A stretch of 64,000 nucleotides of DNA from Microbulbifer variabilis (GTDB lineage Bacteria > Pseudomonadota > Gammaproteobacteria > Pseudomonadales > Cellvibrionaceae), in the NCBI RefSeq assembly GCF_023716485.1, contig NZ_CP092418.1:851001-915000 (forward strand), read 5' to 3'. The notes beneath the pieces were generated by a model. That model searched no databases and was not told the origin of the DNA. It saw only the letters and a list, made by a program, of their open reading frames with translations. Below, piece by piece: positions 7,359-16,733 of the stretch. A program made the position numbers and the translations under genes. The number at the start of each line of letters is the position of its first letter. Positions within the stretch are counted from its first letter, which is position 1.

Positions 7359-9677
7359 TTACTTCTGAGAGATAAGGATTTTACCTACCGACTTGTCTCT
7401 GCTCTGCGTGACTACGCGAACTTTCAAACCGTAAGGGGTAATCGCGCGGCCAGCATCGGGGATCTCATCGCTGCTGAAGCTTCTGCGATCGTTGAATACC
7501 CGATGGGGACGGTTGTGGATATCGGTCATGGTGATGCCGTAATCTTCCAGAAGATCCAGTGTCAGCCGCTGGGCCCAGTCGACACCAAATGTGGCATCGT
7601 GGATCTGGTAGCGAGTAGATGCAACGGAGTCATCGCTCCACTTCAGAACCTGCTGATCTGCATCGACTACGCCGAGGAAGCCATTACCGGGGTGGACACC
7701 TACCCAGTTGTTTTCATAGCTGGTGTCCGCATACCAAATCAGGAGACCCTCGTTATAGGTCAGCATTTGGCCGGCCACATTTATGTGTGCCAGGCCTTGG
7801 TCTACACCGCGGTGGGTACGCCATTCCAACAGGTAGTAGTGGTCGTGGAGGTTGTAGCCGGGGTGGCGGCTGAAACCGGTCAGGCTGAAGTTGCCGTCGC
7901 TCTCCGCATCATCGAAGAGGGTGGCTTGGCCGTCGACATTGATGGTGATGTCATCGGCAAACAGGCCGGGGTTGGCTTCATAGGCATCGGTAATATAGGC
8001 GATGGACAGGTTGAACTGTTGGCCAGCGTAGGCACTCAGGTCAAATTCGGCATCGACCCAACCACTGGAGCTGCCGGTAATACCGAAGCCCGGGTTTTGC
8101 CCATTGGGGCTGGTCTCGGTGGTAATGTTACCGGGTATAGAGACGAAGCCCTCACCCAGGTCAACCATAACCGCACCGTAATCCCAATCCTGCTCAATGT
8201 CATACCAGGCCTTGAAGGTCAGGCTTGCGCTCTGAGCATCGGTCAGGTCGACAGGGATTACCATGGAGTTTTGAAGGTTGTTGTCACTGCCACTGAAATA
8301 GGCGTATTCACCGCTGGTTGGTACGGTCACGACCACTTCCTTTTTGGGAAGGTCGATACGGATCGCATCGTTGTTGGTGCCCTTGTGTACCGCCTCGTCA
8401 AGCAGGAGCGGGATGCCGCGGCGGGGAATATCTTGCAGGGCGATGGTCTCACCGTGCAGCCAATTGCCGCCGTGGTTGGTTTGCAAATACTCCTTTGCCC
8501 AAGCAGAGAAACCCGTGGGTTCTGAGCCCGGGATAACACCGGCCCAGCTGCCGCTGGACATGATTGACCAGGAGGAGACGGGTTCACCGCGGCCGGAACC
8601 ATCGGTGTCGTACTCGTCGGGTAGACCCAGGTCATGGCCGTACTCGTGACTGACAACACCTGCTGCTGCGTCGGCAGGCTGTACTGTGTAGTCGTAGGCC
8701 GCCATGGTGCCGCCCCAGTAATCCACTGACGCGGTAGTTCCCTCAATAGAGAAAACATCGCCGAGATTCCAGCGGTGCGCCCAGATCGCGTCTTCTCCCA
8801 GCTGGCCGCCACCAGCTTCTTCCCCCACTGAGGAATGGAAGATCATAATGTGGTCCACCAAGCCGTCGGCTTCCCAATAGTTGCCATCCCCATCCAGGTC
8901 GTAGCGGTCTTCGATATCGAAGTCAGCGAGGTTAACGCTGGGATCTGCTGCGGCAGCCTGCAGTGCTTCACGCACCAAAGCACGGGCATCGCCGTTTTCA
9001 TTGTTACCATAGAAAGCTGCTGGCTGACTGGCAGTGTACCAACCTACTACTGCACCTTCGACGGAGTAGCTATTGCCGGATTGTTGCCAGTAGAACTGTT
9101 GCATAGACAGTAGGTTTTCACCCTGGGGGCCAGTAAAGCCCTGTTGGGAGAACAGCAGATCTGCATAGTGTTGTGCGGCATAGTCCTCGTAGTACATATC
9201 CGTTTCCCCTGGCTCAATGCTGTTGTGGGGGAAATCTGGGAAGTCCATCAAGATTGCGAGAACCTTCGCGGTACGCATTTCACCTTCATAGTTTTCGAGC
9301 TGAATGGGTGCCGGTGCATGGCCGATGCCATGGAAGCGCCCCTTGCCTTTACCACGCCCTAATCTGGGATGCTTGCCGCCACGGGCATGCTTCATCATTT
9401 GTACCGTTTCACTGGACAAATCCTGGGCCAGGTTCTGGCTTTTACTGGCACGTTCTTTCAGAAACTGGTGTAGAGTGCGCTCGGCTTCGCCAATGGATGC
9501 ATTTTTACTAATTCGGCCTGAGCGCTTGAGCATGTCGATCAGCTTGGCTTCGTTGGCGATTACCAGGTCGAACTGATTGCCACCTTGTAGCTGAGGTGAG
9601 GGTGCAGCGTAACTGCTCGCAGCCATCAGGCTGAGAGCAAGCGCGCTGACGGGCAGCAGACTATTTACTTTTAGCAT
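7359..9677 (-). CDS. Secreted M6-family metallopeptidase (immune inhibitor A type)
   Basis: A 772-residue secreted protease. The N-terminus has a Sec signal peptide ending near SSYAA (about residue 24), and a basic, probably removable propeptide follows up to about residue 125. The catalytic zinc site is HEYGH at 344-348 followed by GLPD, the HExxHxxGxxD form typical of M6 peptidases. A DLDGDGNYWEADG stretch (260-272) looks like a calcium-binding loop, and the region after about residue 460 resembles the jelly-roll, immune-inhibitor-type C-terminal modules (VWYDIEQDWDYG-like segments). Family members degrade host or environmental proteins outside the cell. AAGGGA precedes ATG 9677. It is monocistronic, with its own terminator. 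Confidence 0.93.
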   Translation of the reverse strand: MLKVNSLLPVSALALSLMAASSYAAPSPQLQGGNQFDLVIANEAKLIDMLKRSGRISKNASIGEAERTLHQFLKERASKSQNLAQDLSSETVQMMKHARGGKHPRLGRGKGKGRFHGIGHAPAPIQLENYEGEMRTAKVLAILMDFPDFPHNSIEPGETDMYYEDYAAQHYADLLFSQQGFTGPQGENLLSMQQFYWQQSGNSYSVEGAVVGWYTASQPAAFYGNNENGDARALVREALQAAAADPSVNLADFDIEDRYDLDGDGNYWEADGLVDHIMIFHSSVGEEAGGGQLGEDAIWAHRWNLGDVFSIEGTTASVDYWGGTMAAYDYTVQPADAAAGVVSHEYGHDLGLPDEYDTDGSGRGEPVSSWSIMSSGSWAGVIPGSEPTGFSAWAKEYLQTNHGGNWLHGETIALQDIPRRGIPLLLDEAVHKGTNNDAIRIDLPKKEVVVTVPTSGEYAYFSGSDNNLQNSMVIPVDLTDAQSASLTFKAWYDIEQDWDYGAVMVDLGEGFVSIPGNITTETSPNGQNPGFGITGSSSGWVDAEFDLSAYAGQQFNLSIAYITDAYEANPGLFADDITINVDGQATLFDDAESDGNFSLTGFSRHPGYNLHDHYYLLEWRTHRGVDQGLAHINVAGQMLTYNEGLLIWYADTSYENNWVGVHPGNGFLGVVDADQQVLKWSDDSVASTRYQIHDATFGVDWAQRLTLDLLEDYGITMTDIHNRPHRVFNDRRSFSSDEIPDAGRAITPYGLKVRVVTQSRDKSVGKILISQK

Positions 9678-9986
9678 TGATCCCTTCTTTCATTTTTGTT
9701 TTAACAAAGAGCTCGGGAGATTTTTATAAATTTTAAGGGCACTTTGCCGGTGCATTACCCGAACCTTAAGGGCCGGCTGAACTATTCAGTAGCCCCATGT
9801 TGTTCAACGAAGTAAGAGGGAAGAGCCACAGCACTTTTTTTGTGATGGACTTGGTATTTTTTTACTCGGTTATTTACGTTGCTTTGCACTGAGATAGTGG
9901 GTGCACACTCTGGAATTATTTTTTTATCTTAATCCTTCTTGGAAGGCTTAATTTCTATTTTAATTGTTTAATTTAAATTTTTGCTA
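9678..9986. other. Intergenic region upstream of the M6 peptidase, with a hairpin after the histidine kinase gene
   Basis: A 309-base AT-rich stretch without a gene. An imperfect hairpin, TTAA-t-CCTTC-ttg-GAAGG-c-TTAA (9929-9951), lies about 36 bases past the histidine kinase stop and may help end that transcript, though no minus-strand T-run follows. The promoter of the peptidase must lie here. A TATAAA element close to the start on the minus strand is possible, but no clear -35 was found. Confidence 0.4.
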
Positions 9987-11309
9987 TTAAGTTTCTTGCT
10001 CCCAGGGTAGCCATAGTGAGATTTGCAAGCCGCCACCGTTTCGGTTCATTAACTGAATGTGCCCTCCGTGTGCATCGACAATTTCTCTACAGAGGGCGAG
10101 GCCCAGGCCCACTCCCTGTTCTTTGGTGGAGAAAAATGGCAGCAGCGCTTGTTGCAACACTTTTTCACTCATGCCGCAACCACGGTCGGCAATAACCAGT
10201 TGTTGACCCAGGCCATCAGTGTGAATCGACAGTTCGATATCATTACTGCCGGAGCCTGCTTCACGGGAATTTTTGATTAAATTTAGTAGAGCTTGCTCAA
10301 TTTGTACCGGATCAAAGTAGCCTGGTCGCTCTGGTAGTTCACCTTTTAAAATAAATTCCTGTAAGGGGGCTATGCGTTCTACAAGTTCTTGCCAGCTGAC
10401 TAGTTCACAGCTTGGTGGGGGTAATTTGGCAAAGCTGGCATAGCCTTGGGTGAACTCAGTCAGGTGTTTGCAGCGCTCGGCAATAATATCGAACACCTTT
10501 CCAAGCGCTGCGGCTTTATCCGGTTTGGCGATCAGCATTTTTCCTGAGTGGGCCAGGGAGGAGATGGGGGCGAGGGAATTATTTAATTCATGGCTAATCA
10601 GGCGAATCACTTTTCTCCATACCTCTACTTCCGCCTTGGTGAGCTCCTTTGTCATCTCGCGCATAACAATCAGGCGGTGCTTGTGGGCGTTGAGTACAAA
10701 TGTGCTGTTGCCAATATGCATGGAGTGGCTGCCATATTTATCCGTGTAATTAAACAGGCCGTTATCCCAATTTTGTATGGCGCTGGCAATTTCTTTCGGG
10801 CTGTTGGGCAGCAACTTTTGCAACAGTAAACCCTGAATAGGTTTCCCGCCATTGAGTAACTTTTTAGCGCTACTGTTGGAATAAATAATATGATCACTCT
10901 GGTCCACCAGGATCAAAGCCTGGGTAGAGCTTTGTATTACTGTATCCAGAAGTAATTCCCGCTGATAAATATGGGCGCGTTCGCGTCTGAGGTGTTCGCC
11001 GATATCATTGTATAAATTCGTGATCTTGCTCAGTTCAGTATCCCGGGGAGAGACCAGTGAAATAGAAAAGTCACCATCGCGAAAGTTGAGCAATCCACCC
11101 TGTAGGGATTTCAGGGTGGAGGTCAGGGGCTTTAGTGCCAGACGTATCAGGCTGATAAGAGTACAAATTCCCAGGATAAGGCCCAGGGTCCAGGAGAGAC
11201 GGGCGTCCAAACCAATAAGGCTTAATAACCACGGCAGGCCGGCGGCGATGGCTAGAGCCAATATGGAGAAGGCGAGGATACGGCCTTCCAGAGAGAAATA
11301 TTTCGACAT
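9987..11309 (-). CDS. Membrane sensor histidine kinase partnered with the NtrC-type regulator
   Basis: A 440-residue kinase with two N-terminal membrane helices (about 10-32 and 38-58), a HAMP-like linker, a PAS-like domain (about 120-215, ALILVDQSDHIIYSN), the phosphoacceptor His240 in SHELNNSLAPIS, the N box LLNLIKNSREA, and G boxes IADRGCGM and GVGLGLALCREIVDAHGG. The layout resembles NtrY/NtrB-type kinases. It should autophosphorylate and pass phosphate to Asp53 of the adjacent regulator. ATG 11309 overlaps the regulator stop (TGATG), a sign of translational coupling. A TTG one codon upstream is the alternative start. Almost no loop separates the two helices, so the sensor probably detects a membrane or cytoplasmic cue. 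That last point is inferred. Confidence 0.92.
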   Translation of the reverse strand: MSKYFSLEGRILAFSILALAIAAGLPWLLSLIGLDARLSWTLGLILGICTLISLIRLALKPLTSTLKSLQGGLLNFRDGDFSISLVSPRDTELSKITNLYNDIGEHLRRERAHIYQRELLLDTVIQSSTQALILVDQSDHIIYSNSSAKKLLNGGKPIQGLLLQKLLPNSPKEIASAIQNWDNGLFNYTDKYGSHSMHIGNSTFVLNAHKHRLIVMREMTKELTKAEVEVWRKVIRLISHELNNSLAPISSLAHSGKMLIAKPDKAAALGKVFDIIAERCKHLTEFTQGYASFAKLPPPSCELVSWQELVERIAPLQEFILKGELPERPGYFDPVQIEQALLNLIKNSREAGSGSNDIELSIHTDGLGQQLVIADRGCGMSEKVLQQALLPFFSTKEQGVGLGLALCREIVDAHGGHIQLMNRNGGGLQISLWLPWEQET

Positions 11310-12661
11310 CAATAGGGAATACCGTGTTTGTCCAGTCGGCGATACAGTGCCTGACGGCTCATGCCCAGTTCCCTGGCAGCTTGGGCGATAATGCCATTAC
11401 AGCTGGCCAGCGTTTGCTGTAGGAGTTCGCGGCTGGGCTCGAAATGTACTTCGGCTCTGTCTATTGAGGCCTGTTTCGGCAGGGCAAGCAGTGCTTCATC
11501 TATCGTATCTCCACGGCAGAGAACCGAAGCGCGTTGCATCACGTTTTGCAGTTCACGCACATTGCCGGGCCACTGATAGCGGGTTAGGGCGGTCAACGCT
11601 TGGGGGGAGAGTTTTTTTGAACTGCCGTTATCCTGTAAAAAATTCATGGCCAACGGGGCTATATCCTCGGGGCGTTCACACAGAGGGGGCAGGCGCAACT
11701 CAATCACATTCAGGCGGTAGAACAGGTCCTGGCGAAAGCTGCCATTAGTGATGGCCTGGGGCAGATCGCTATTGGTGGCACTGATCACCCGAACCTTAAC
11801 CTTGCGGGTTTGACTGCTACCGAGCCGCTGGAACTCGCCGGTTTGCAGTACGCGCAATAACTTCACCTGCCCACTGGCAGAAAGTTCGCCGATCTCATCG
11901 AGAAAGAGGGTGCCGCCATCGGCGGCCTCGAAACGTCCTTCACGGGCCTTATTACCAGCGCCGGTATAGGCGCCTGGCTCGGCACCAAATAGTTCTGCTT
12001 CCATCAGCTCTTCCGGTAGGGCGCCCACATTGATCTTTACAAAAGGTTCGTCACGTAGCATGGAATTGGCCTGCACAATTTCGGCAATTTTTTCCTTGCC
12101 GGCTCCATTGGGCCCTGTAATTAGAACTGGTACATCAGATTTGGCCACCTGCGTGGCCATCTCTAGCAGTTGTTGCATTTTATCGCTGCGGTAGATGATC
12201 TCGCGCAAGTCGAATTTATCCTGTAATTCACTGCGGGCATCGATGGCCTTTTGCTGGGAAGCTCGTTGCCGTTTTTGCAATTCACCGAGTTCAAGAAGAT
12301 TATTGATGGTGGAAATCAGCTTGTTATCGTCCCAGGGTTTGCCCAGATAATCGGCAGCACCGGCGCGGACCAGCTCCACGGCCATTTCCAATTGCGTCCA
12401 GGCGGTCAAAAGAATGATGGGTAGATCTGGGTTAATTTCGCGAATGGCAAAAAACAATTCGCGCCCCTCCTCACCAGAGGTAGTATCCGCGGTGAAGTTC
12501 ATATCTTGGATCACCAGGCTGATATCCCGGTTTTCCCGCAACAGCTGCAGACCTGCCTGGGGGGTAATGGCGCAGAGAGGCTGTAGGTCGTGCAGTGACA
12601 ACAATATTTCTAGGGCTGAGACGATACCGCTGTTATCGTCGATAATGAGTATTTTATCCAT
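11309..12661 (-). CDS. Sigma-54-dependent response regulator (NtrC family)
   Basis: A 450-residue three-domain activator. The receiver domain has the acidic pair in IIDDN, phosphoacceptor Asp53 in VIQDMNF and the conserved Lys in LGKPW. The AAA+ domain has Walker A GPNGAGKE (183-190, a variant of GESGTGKE), the sigma-54 contact loop in the form GAYTGA (230-235) and Walker B TLFLDEI. The C-terminus ends in a Fis-type helix-turn-helix (IIAQAARELGMSRQALYRRL). Phosphorylated hexamers would drive open-complex formation at -24/-12 promoters. The perfect sigma-54 promoter at 18120-18135 heads the exporter operon just upstream, the likely target. The kinase gene follows with a one-base overlap. Confidence 0.95.
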   Translation of the reverse strand: MDKILIIDDNSGIVSALEILLSLHDLQPLCAITPQAGLQLLRENRDISLVIQDMNFTADTTSGEEGRELFFAIREINPDLPIILLTAWTQLEMAVELVRAGAADYLGKPWDDNKLISTINNLLELGELQKRQRASQQKAIDARSELQDKFDLREIIYRSDKMQQLLEMATQVAKSDVPVLITGPNGAGKEKIAEIVQANSMLRDEPFVKINVGALPEELMEAELFGAEPGAYTGAGNKAREGRFEAADGGTLFLDEIGELSASGQVKLLRVLQTGEFQRLGSSQTRKVKVRVISATNSDLPQAITNGSFRQDLFYRLNVIELRLPPLCERPEDIAPLAMNFLQDNGSSKKLSPQALTALTRYQWPGNVRELQNVMQRASVLCRGDTIDEALLALPKQASIDRAEVHFEPSRELLQQTLASCNGIIAQAARELGMSRQALYRRLDKHGIPY

Positions 12662-12775
12662 AGGGCCAAGAGCCAGCTTGTAAGCTGAACATTATGCAAT
12701 GAGTGGGTATTAAGGGGGAACTGCAGCTAGGGCAATATGTGCCCCAGCGGAAGGCGTTCACCAAAGTATTAGGAG

Positions 12776-13309
12776 TTATTGACTATTGTTGGCAGGTTGG
12801 TGATCAAAGCTCAGCACCCTGGCGAGCTTCCATTGCCCATCTACCTTTTGCCAGAGATGGGTAAATTGTCCACTTTCACGCAGTACTTCTTTGTTGTTGG
12901 CGTGAATACCATAAAAATTATGCGTTCCGGTTTGGACCGCGCCATAGTTGTTGATTGGGAATATCTTTACGCTTTTAGCAATTAACTCGCGGCGTGCCTT
13001 GATATCGCTGCCGGATTTTTGTCGTTCACACATACCGCTAATACCATCGAGAAACTCTTGTGCGGAGCTTGCCGTTTTTCCCCATTTATCGTGGTACATT
13101 TCCAAGTCTTCGGTTATAAGCTGGCTCAGTTTGTCGATGTCACAGCTGTTGAAAACTGCATCAAACAGTTGTGAATCCACAGCTGTGATTTCTTGTTCTA
13201 ATTCCTTCGTGGCTTGAGGGCCGGCAACGACTGGGTGCTGCTCGGCAAGTGCTGTGGACATGAAAAGCGATATAGCTGTAAAACCTACAGCTCCAAAATA
13301 ATTGCGCAT
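12776..13309 (-). CDS. Secreted NTF2-like (DUF4440/SnoaL-type) small protein
   Basis: A 177-residue protein with a clear Sec signal (MRNYFGAVGFTAISLFMSTALAEQ), so it should be periplasmic or secreted. The mature part (QEITAVDSQLFDAVFNSCDIDKLSQLITEDLEMYHD... and FTHLWQKVDGQWKLARVLSFDHQ) has the spacing of a DUF4440 NTF2-fold domain: an alpha-helical start, a conserved D/H cavity region and a terminal W-x-hydrophobic strand. Such folds bind small ligands or act as non-metal isomerases and hydrolases, and no catalytic assignment is possible here. It sits between the last exporter permease and the response regulator, in the same direction, which suggests a part in the exporter's job or in signal sensing. 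Confidence 0.8.
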   Translation of the reverse strand: MRNYFGAVGFTAISLFMSTALAEQHPVVAGPQATKELEQEITAVDSQLFDAVFNSCDIDKLSQLITEDLEMYHDKWGKTASSAQEFLDGISGMCERQKSGSDIKARRELIAKSVKIFPINNYGAVQTGTHNFYGIHANNKEVLRESGQFTHLWQKVDGQWKLARVLSFDHQPANNSQ

Positions 13310-13339
13310 AAAAAATCCTTCTATGTTTTCTCAAGAATA

Positions 13340-13367
13340 GTGGTCAGGCTATTAAGAGGCTGACCAC
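13340..13367 (-). terminator. Hairpin between the exporter permeases and the NTF2-like gene
   Basis: GTGGTCAG (13340-13347) pairs perfectly with CTGACCAC (13360-13367) around a 12-base loop, 13 bases beyond the stop of the second permease on the minus strand. The following minus-strand bases are only moderately T-rich. It could be a partial terminator or an mRNA-stabilising hairpin that reduces expression of the downstream genes. Confidence 0.5.
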
Positions 13368-13379
13368 CAAGTCCAATCT

Positions 13380-14588
13380 TTATACACTTCGTGTTGCAGT
13401 CGCCGGGGAAATATTGGCAGCGCGCAGTGCTGGTGCTAGAGCTGCAGCAAGGCTGACAACCAGTACCAATAGAGCGCAGATAGTGAGTGGCAGCAGGGTT
13501 AATACCGGCTGGGAGTAATCGCGCACCATATATTGGTTGGCGATTAAGGCTGCGGCACTGCCCAGGGCAATACCAGTAGCGGCAATCAGGCTGTTTTCAA
13601 TCAGAAAATAACGGCTGATATTACTGCGGGTTGCACCTAGTGCACGCCTTACGCCAATTTGTTTGGCCCGTTGATTAATCCAGAAGATTGTCAGGCCGAC
13701 AATTCCCAGTGCTACGATAAAGCTGAGGGTGGCTGCAACAATAGATAACACTTTTACCATTAAGTTATCGCCTGCATAACTGCGAGCGACATATTCTGAG
13801 AGAACTCTGGTTCTTATAACTCTTTGAGGATCCCTTTCTGACAGTTTCTCTACTAAGGTCTTCAATACTTCATCGCGCTTTCCCGGCTCGGCACGTACTA
13901 AATAATTGACGTCCTGAGTATTTCTGACAATGGGGAAAAAAGCCACATTGCCTGCTTTTGGCCAATCCACCCAAGCGCCCAGATGCCGTTCGACAATACC
14001 AATAATTTCTATTGGATGGGAAGTGTTGCCATCATAGAGGGGTTTTCCAATAGGATCTTGGTCTGGGTAAATTTTATCCGCGAATTGCTGGGTAATAACT
14101 GCGACATTGATATCCCGATTTTCACTGGGATCAAAATATTGCATTTCAGCACTGGTAAAGTTTCGCCCCGCCACTAATTTTAGGCCCAGAGTATTGATAA
14201 AGTTTGGGTCTGTATTGTAACGGTTAGAGACCTCTCCACCGATTTCCTGATTAGGTTGATTGTAAAAAGTGCCCGCGGAACCTGACCGGGATAAAGGTAC
14301 TTGATTGGTAACCGTTGCATCTTGGACGAAAGGCAGTTTTCGCAGTAACTCTAAATCAGAAGATACAGCTCCAATCATATCGTAGTTATTAGGGATCGCC
14401 ATTACGTTGATGGCTATGATTTCCTCTACGGCTATACCAGTAGGTCTTTCTATTTTTGCAATGCGGTCTTTTACGATAACAGCCGTGTTGCTGATGATTG
14501 CCAGTGTCAATGCAAGCTGCAGAGCAATCAGCATGGCAGGAACTTTGTTACGCCAGAGGGCGGATAACATGGGTTTTAATTCAAGCAT
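13380..14588 (-). CDS. FtsX-family ABC transporter permease, second subunit
   Basis: A 402-residue MacB-like permease: one N-terminal membrane helix (about 15-38), a large periplasmic MacB_PCD domain (about 40-270), then three C-terminal helices of the FtsX domain, including the conserved VRRALGATRSNISRYFLIEN coupling segment that contacts the ATPase. MacB-type transporters do not carry substrate through the membrane. They use ATP-driven periplasmic movements to push substrates out through an adaptor and outer channel, or act on lipoproteins. AAGGACGAG precedes ATG 14588, and only 10 bases separate it from the first permease. Together with that permease it would form a heterodimer. Confidence 0.93.
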   Translation of the reverse strand: MLELKPMLSALWRNKVPAMLIALQLALTLAIISNTAVIVKDRIAKIERPTGIAVEEIIAINVMAIPNNYDMIGAVSSDLELLRKLPFVQDATVTNQVPLSRSGSAGTFYNQPNQEIGGEVSNRYNTDPNFINTLGLKLVAGRNFTSAEMQYFDPSENRDINVAVITQQFADKIYPDQDPIGKPLYDGNTSHPIEIIGIVERHLGAWVDWPKAGNVAFFPIVRNTQDVNYLVRAEPGKRDEVLKTLVEKLSERDPQRVIRTRVLSEYVARSYAGDNLMVKVLSIVAATLSFIVALGIVGLTIFWINQRAKQIGVRRALGATRSNISRYFLIENSLIAATGIALGSAAALIANQYMVRDYSQPVLTLLPLTICALLVLVVSLAAALAPALRAANISPATATRSV

Positions 14589-14598
14589 GACTCGTCCT

Positions 14599-15921
14599 TT
14601 ACTGGGTTTTCAGGTAAATGGATGGATTAGTGCGACTGATACGCCAAGCTGGGTAAAGTCCTGCCAGCAGGCTTGCGATCAGGGCAAGCCCGATGGCGGC
14701 TATTACCATTATCCAATCCATCTTGGCCACTGTATCCAGTTGTCCCATAGCCAAATAACGGATTCCACTGATGCCCATAAAAGCAAGTAAAATACCAACT
14801 ATCCCACCGAGAATACCGATGGTAGAGCTTTCAATGAGGTGTTGTGTGAAGATGGCATTGCGGCTGGCACCAAGCGCCCGGCGCACACCCGCTTCGGGTG
14901 CTTTGCGCAGAAACTTGGCTAGTAGCAGAGCTACCGCGTTGATAACGCAAACCAACAGAAAAGCCAGAGATACCCAGCCCAATATACGATTGTCATCGCT
15001 GAGAACTTCGTTAAGAACTAGCCACTCGGAAGGTTTACTCAGGGCAAACTTTAATGGTCTCTCGAAGCGCCCTTGGTCCTTTTGTCCTTGAATATACGCG
15101 GTTAGGAAGTTTTCGTACTCAGCTTTCTGTTCGCTATCGCGGAGTTCAACCCAAAATTGAATCCAGACGCTCTCACTTTGTAGGAAACCCTCGTAGCCTT
15201 CTCCCTCTCCTTCTCCACTATTACCCCAGCCATTAGTGTTCCCCCAGCTGTAAATTTCCAGCTTGCGGTGGAGGCCAAAAGGCACGAAAAGGGATTCAAC
15301 TTTTGCAAAGGAACTGTTGTTTACATCGTAAACTTTGGGTGAGGGTTCCCAGGTATCAATAACGCCAATGACTGTAAAAGGCTGGCTATTTAATATAACG
15401 GTTTCGCCAACGCTGTTTTTTCCCGAGAATAATTTTTCATTAGTGGCCTTGGAGATTATTACCACTTGCGAGGGGGAGTTATCAGCTGCTTGTTCCCAGG
15501 TTCCTCCATAGATAAAAGGAACATCGAACAGGGCGAAGAAATCGCGAGTGGTTACGCGGATATCGGCGGTATAAGGTCGGATCGCTGAATCTTCCAGCTC
15601 CACGGTGAAACCATAGCGGTGCATGGCCACCTGGTGAGTGGGGATATCGGAGCGTAGCAGGGCCTGAGTGTCTCTATAAGTTAGCTGCCAGGGAATTTCA
15701 TTGGTGGTATTTGCGGCTTCATTAACATCCCAGCCATCGAGCTGTACTGCGAAAAGTACGTCATCTTTATGCTTGAGAGCATTTTTTGACATCGTGTAGT
15801 TCAAAGTAAGCACTGTCATGGAGGCACCAACACCCACCGCGATGGCCGCGACCATCAGTGCACTTAATATCGGTGTACTGCGCAGGCTGCGCAGAGCCAG
15901 GGAAATATAGTATCCAATCAT
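14599..15921 (-). CDS. FtsX-family ABC transporter permease, first subunit
   Basis: A 440-residue MacB-like permease. ATG 15921 is chosen because AAGGAG lies just upstream and the protein then begins MIGYYISLALRSLRSTP, the normal family N-terminus. A longer frame would overlap the ATPase gene. It has one N-terminal helix, a periplasmic domain of about 270 residues (with the Gly/Glu-rich stretch GWGNSGEGEGEGYEG, unusual for the family), and three C-terminal helices with VRRALGASRNAIFTQHLIESS as the ATPase-coupling segment. It differs enough from the second permease to suggest an old duplication and an obligate heterodimer. Confidence 0.93.
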   Translation of the reverse strand: MIGYYISLALRSLRSTPILSALMVAAIAVGVGASMTVLTLNYTMSKNALKHKDDVLFAVQLDGWDVNEAANTTNEIPWQLTYRDTQALLRSDIPTHQVAMHRYGFTVELEDSAIRPYTADIRVTTRDFFALFDVPFIYGGTWEQAADNSPSQVVIISKATNEKLFSGKNSVGETVILNSQPFTVIGVIDTWEPSPKVYDVNNSSFAKVESLFVPFGLHRKLEIYSWGNTNGWGNSGEGEGEGYEGFLQSESVWIQFWVELRDSEQKAEYENFLTAYIQGQKDQGRFERPLKFALSKPSEWLVLNEVLSDDNRILGWVSLAFLLVCVINAVALLLAKFLRKAPEAGVRRALGASRNAIFTQHLIESSTIGILGGIVGILLAFMGISGIRYLAMGQLDTVAKMDWIMVIAAIGLALIASLLAGLYPAWRISRTNPSIYLKTQ

Positions 15922-15934
15922 TACTGCAGGCTCC

Positions 15935-16636
15935 TTAAGCAGTAGCGGCTTCAGGTTGCTCGGTGACCGGGCGCAGATCACATACTTGCCCATCCACAAT
16001 CTGAATATTGCGATGCGCGCGGCGGGCCAGCTCGGGGTCGTGGGTGACCATCACGATAGTAGTGCCCCATTCATTGATAAACTCCAGAAGCTCCATAACC
16101 TGGCGCGCCATCAGGGAGTCGAGATTTCCGGTGGGCTCGTCCGCGAGCAGGAAGCGCGGTTCGCCGGCCAGGGCACGGGCGATGGCGATACGCTGCTGCT
16201 GACCACCGGACAGCTGTGCTGGAAGGTGCTTGGCTCGGGCAGATAGACCTACTTGTTCCAGAACTTTTTCGATGCGTTTACGGCGCTCTTTAGCATTAAA
16301 GCCGCGATAGCGCAGAGGCACATCGATATTGTCGAATAGGTTGAGATCTGGAATCAGGTTGAATCCCTGAAAAATAAAACCGATTTTCTCGTTGCGCAGG
16401 AGGGAGCGCTGGCGGTCATTCAGGTTGCTGACATCTTCACCGTCCAGCAAATATTGGCCACCGGTTGGGGTTTCTAGTAGCCCTGCGATATTGAGAAAGG
16501 TGGTTTTACCGGAGCCGCTTGGACCGGTGACAGAGACAAATTCCCCTTCCTTTACTTCCAGGCTGAAGTCACGCAGGGCGTGGGTTTCTATGGTGTCTGT
16601 ACGGAAACTCTTGCGGACGTTATGCATTTTAAGCAT
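15935..16636 (-). CDS. ABC transporter ATPase (MacB/LolD type)
   Basis: A 233-residue nucleotide-binding subunit with Walker A GPSGSGKT (38-45), Q-loop FIFQGFNL, signature LSGGQQQR (from 142), Walker B FLLADEPTGNLDS (from 162) and the H-loop MVTHD. This is the usual size and motif set of stand-alone MacB/LolD-type ATPases. AAGGAA precedes ATG 16636. It is 97 bases downstream of the adaptor gene and 13 bases upstream of the first permease, so the four form one exporter operon. Cytoplasmic, bound to the permease dimer. Confidence 0.96.
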   Translation of the reverse strand: MLKMHNVRKSFRTDTIETHALRDFSLEVKEGEFVSVTGPSGSGKTTFLNIAGLLETPTGGQYLLDGEDVSNLNDRQRSLLRNEKIGFIFQGFNLIPDLNLFDNIDVPLRYRGFNAKERRKRIEKVLEQVGLSARAKHLPAQLSGGQQQRIAIARALAGEPRFLLADEPTGNLDSLMARQVMELLEFINEWGTTIVMVTHDPELARRAHRNIQIVDGQVCDLRPVTEQPEAATA

Positions 16637-16733
16637 GGCGATATTCCTTGTTTATCACTGAATTTTTTAAATCTTTAATGAATCGCGGAAGCTGAGTGGG
16701 TGTAGCTTGCGCGTGCCGAATGTCTTGTTTGAC

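Noticed and set aside
7503..8525. Long plus-strand open frame opposite the M6 peptidase
   Set aside because: It is antisense to a gene with clear catalytic motifs and a signal peptide, and it shows only low-complexity Val/Gly/Ile-rich text without recognisable domains.
12695..12760. A second sigma-54-like element (GCAATATGTGCC) upstream of the response regulator
   Set aside because: The spacer between the GC and GG parts is three bases instead of five, so it should not be a functional -24/-12 promoter.
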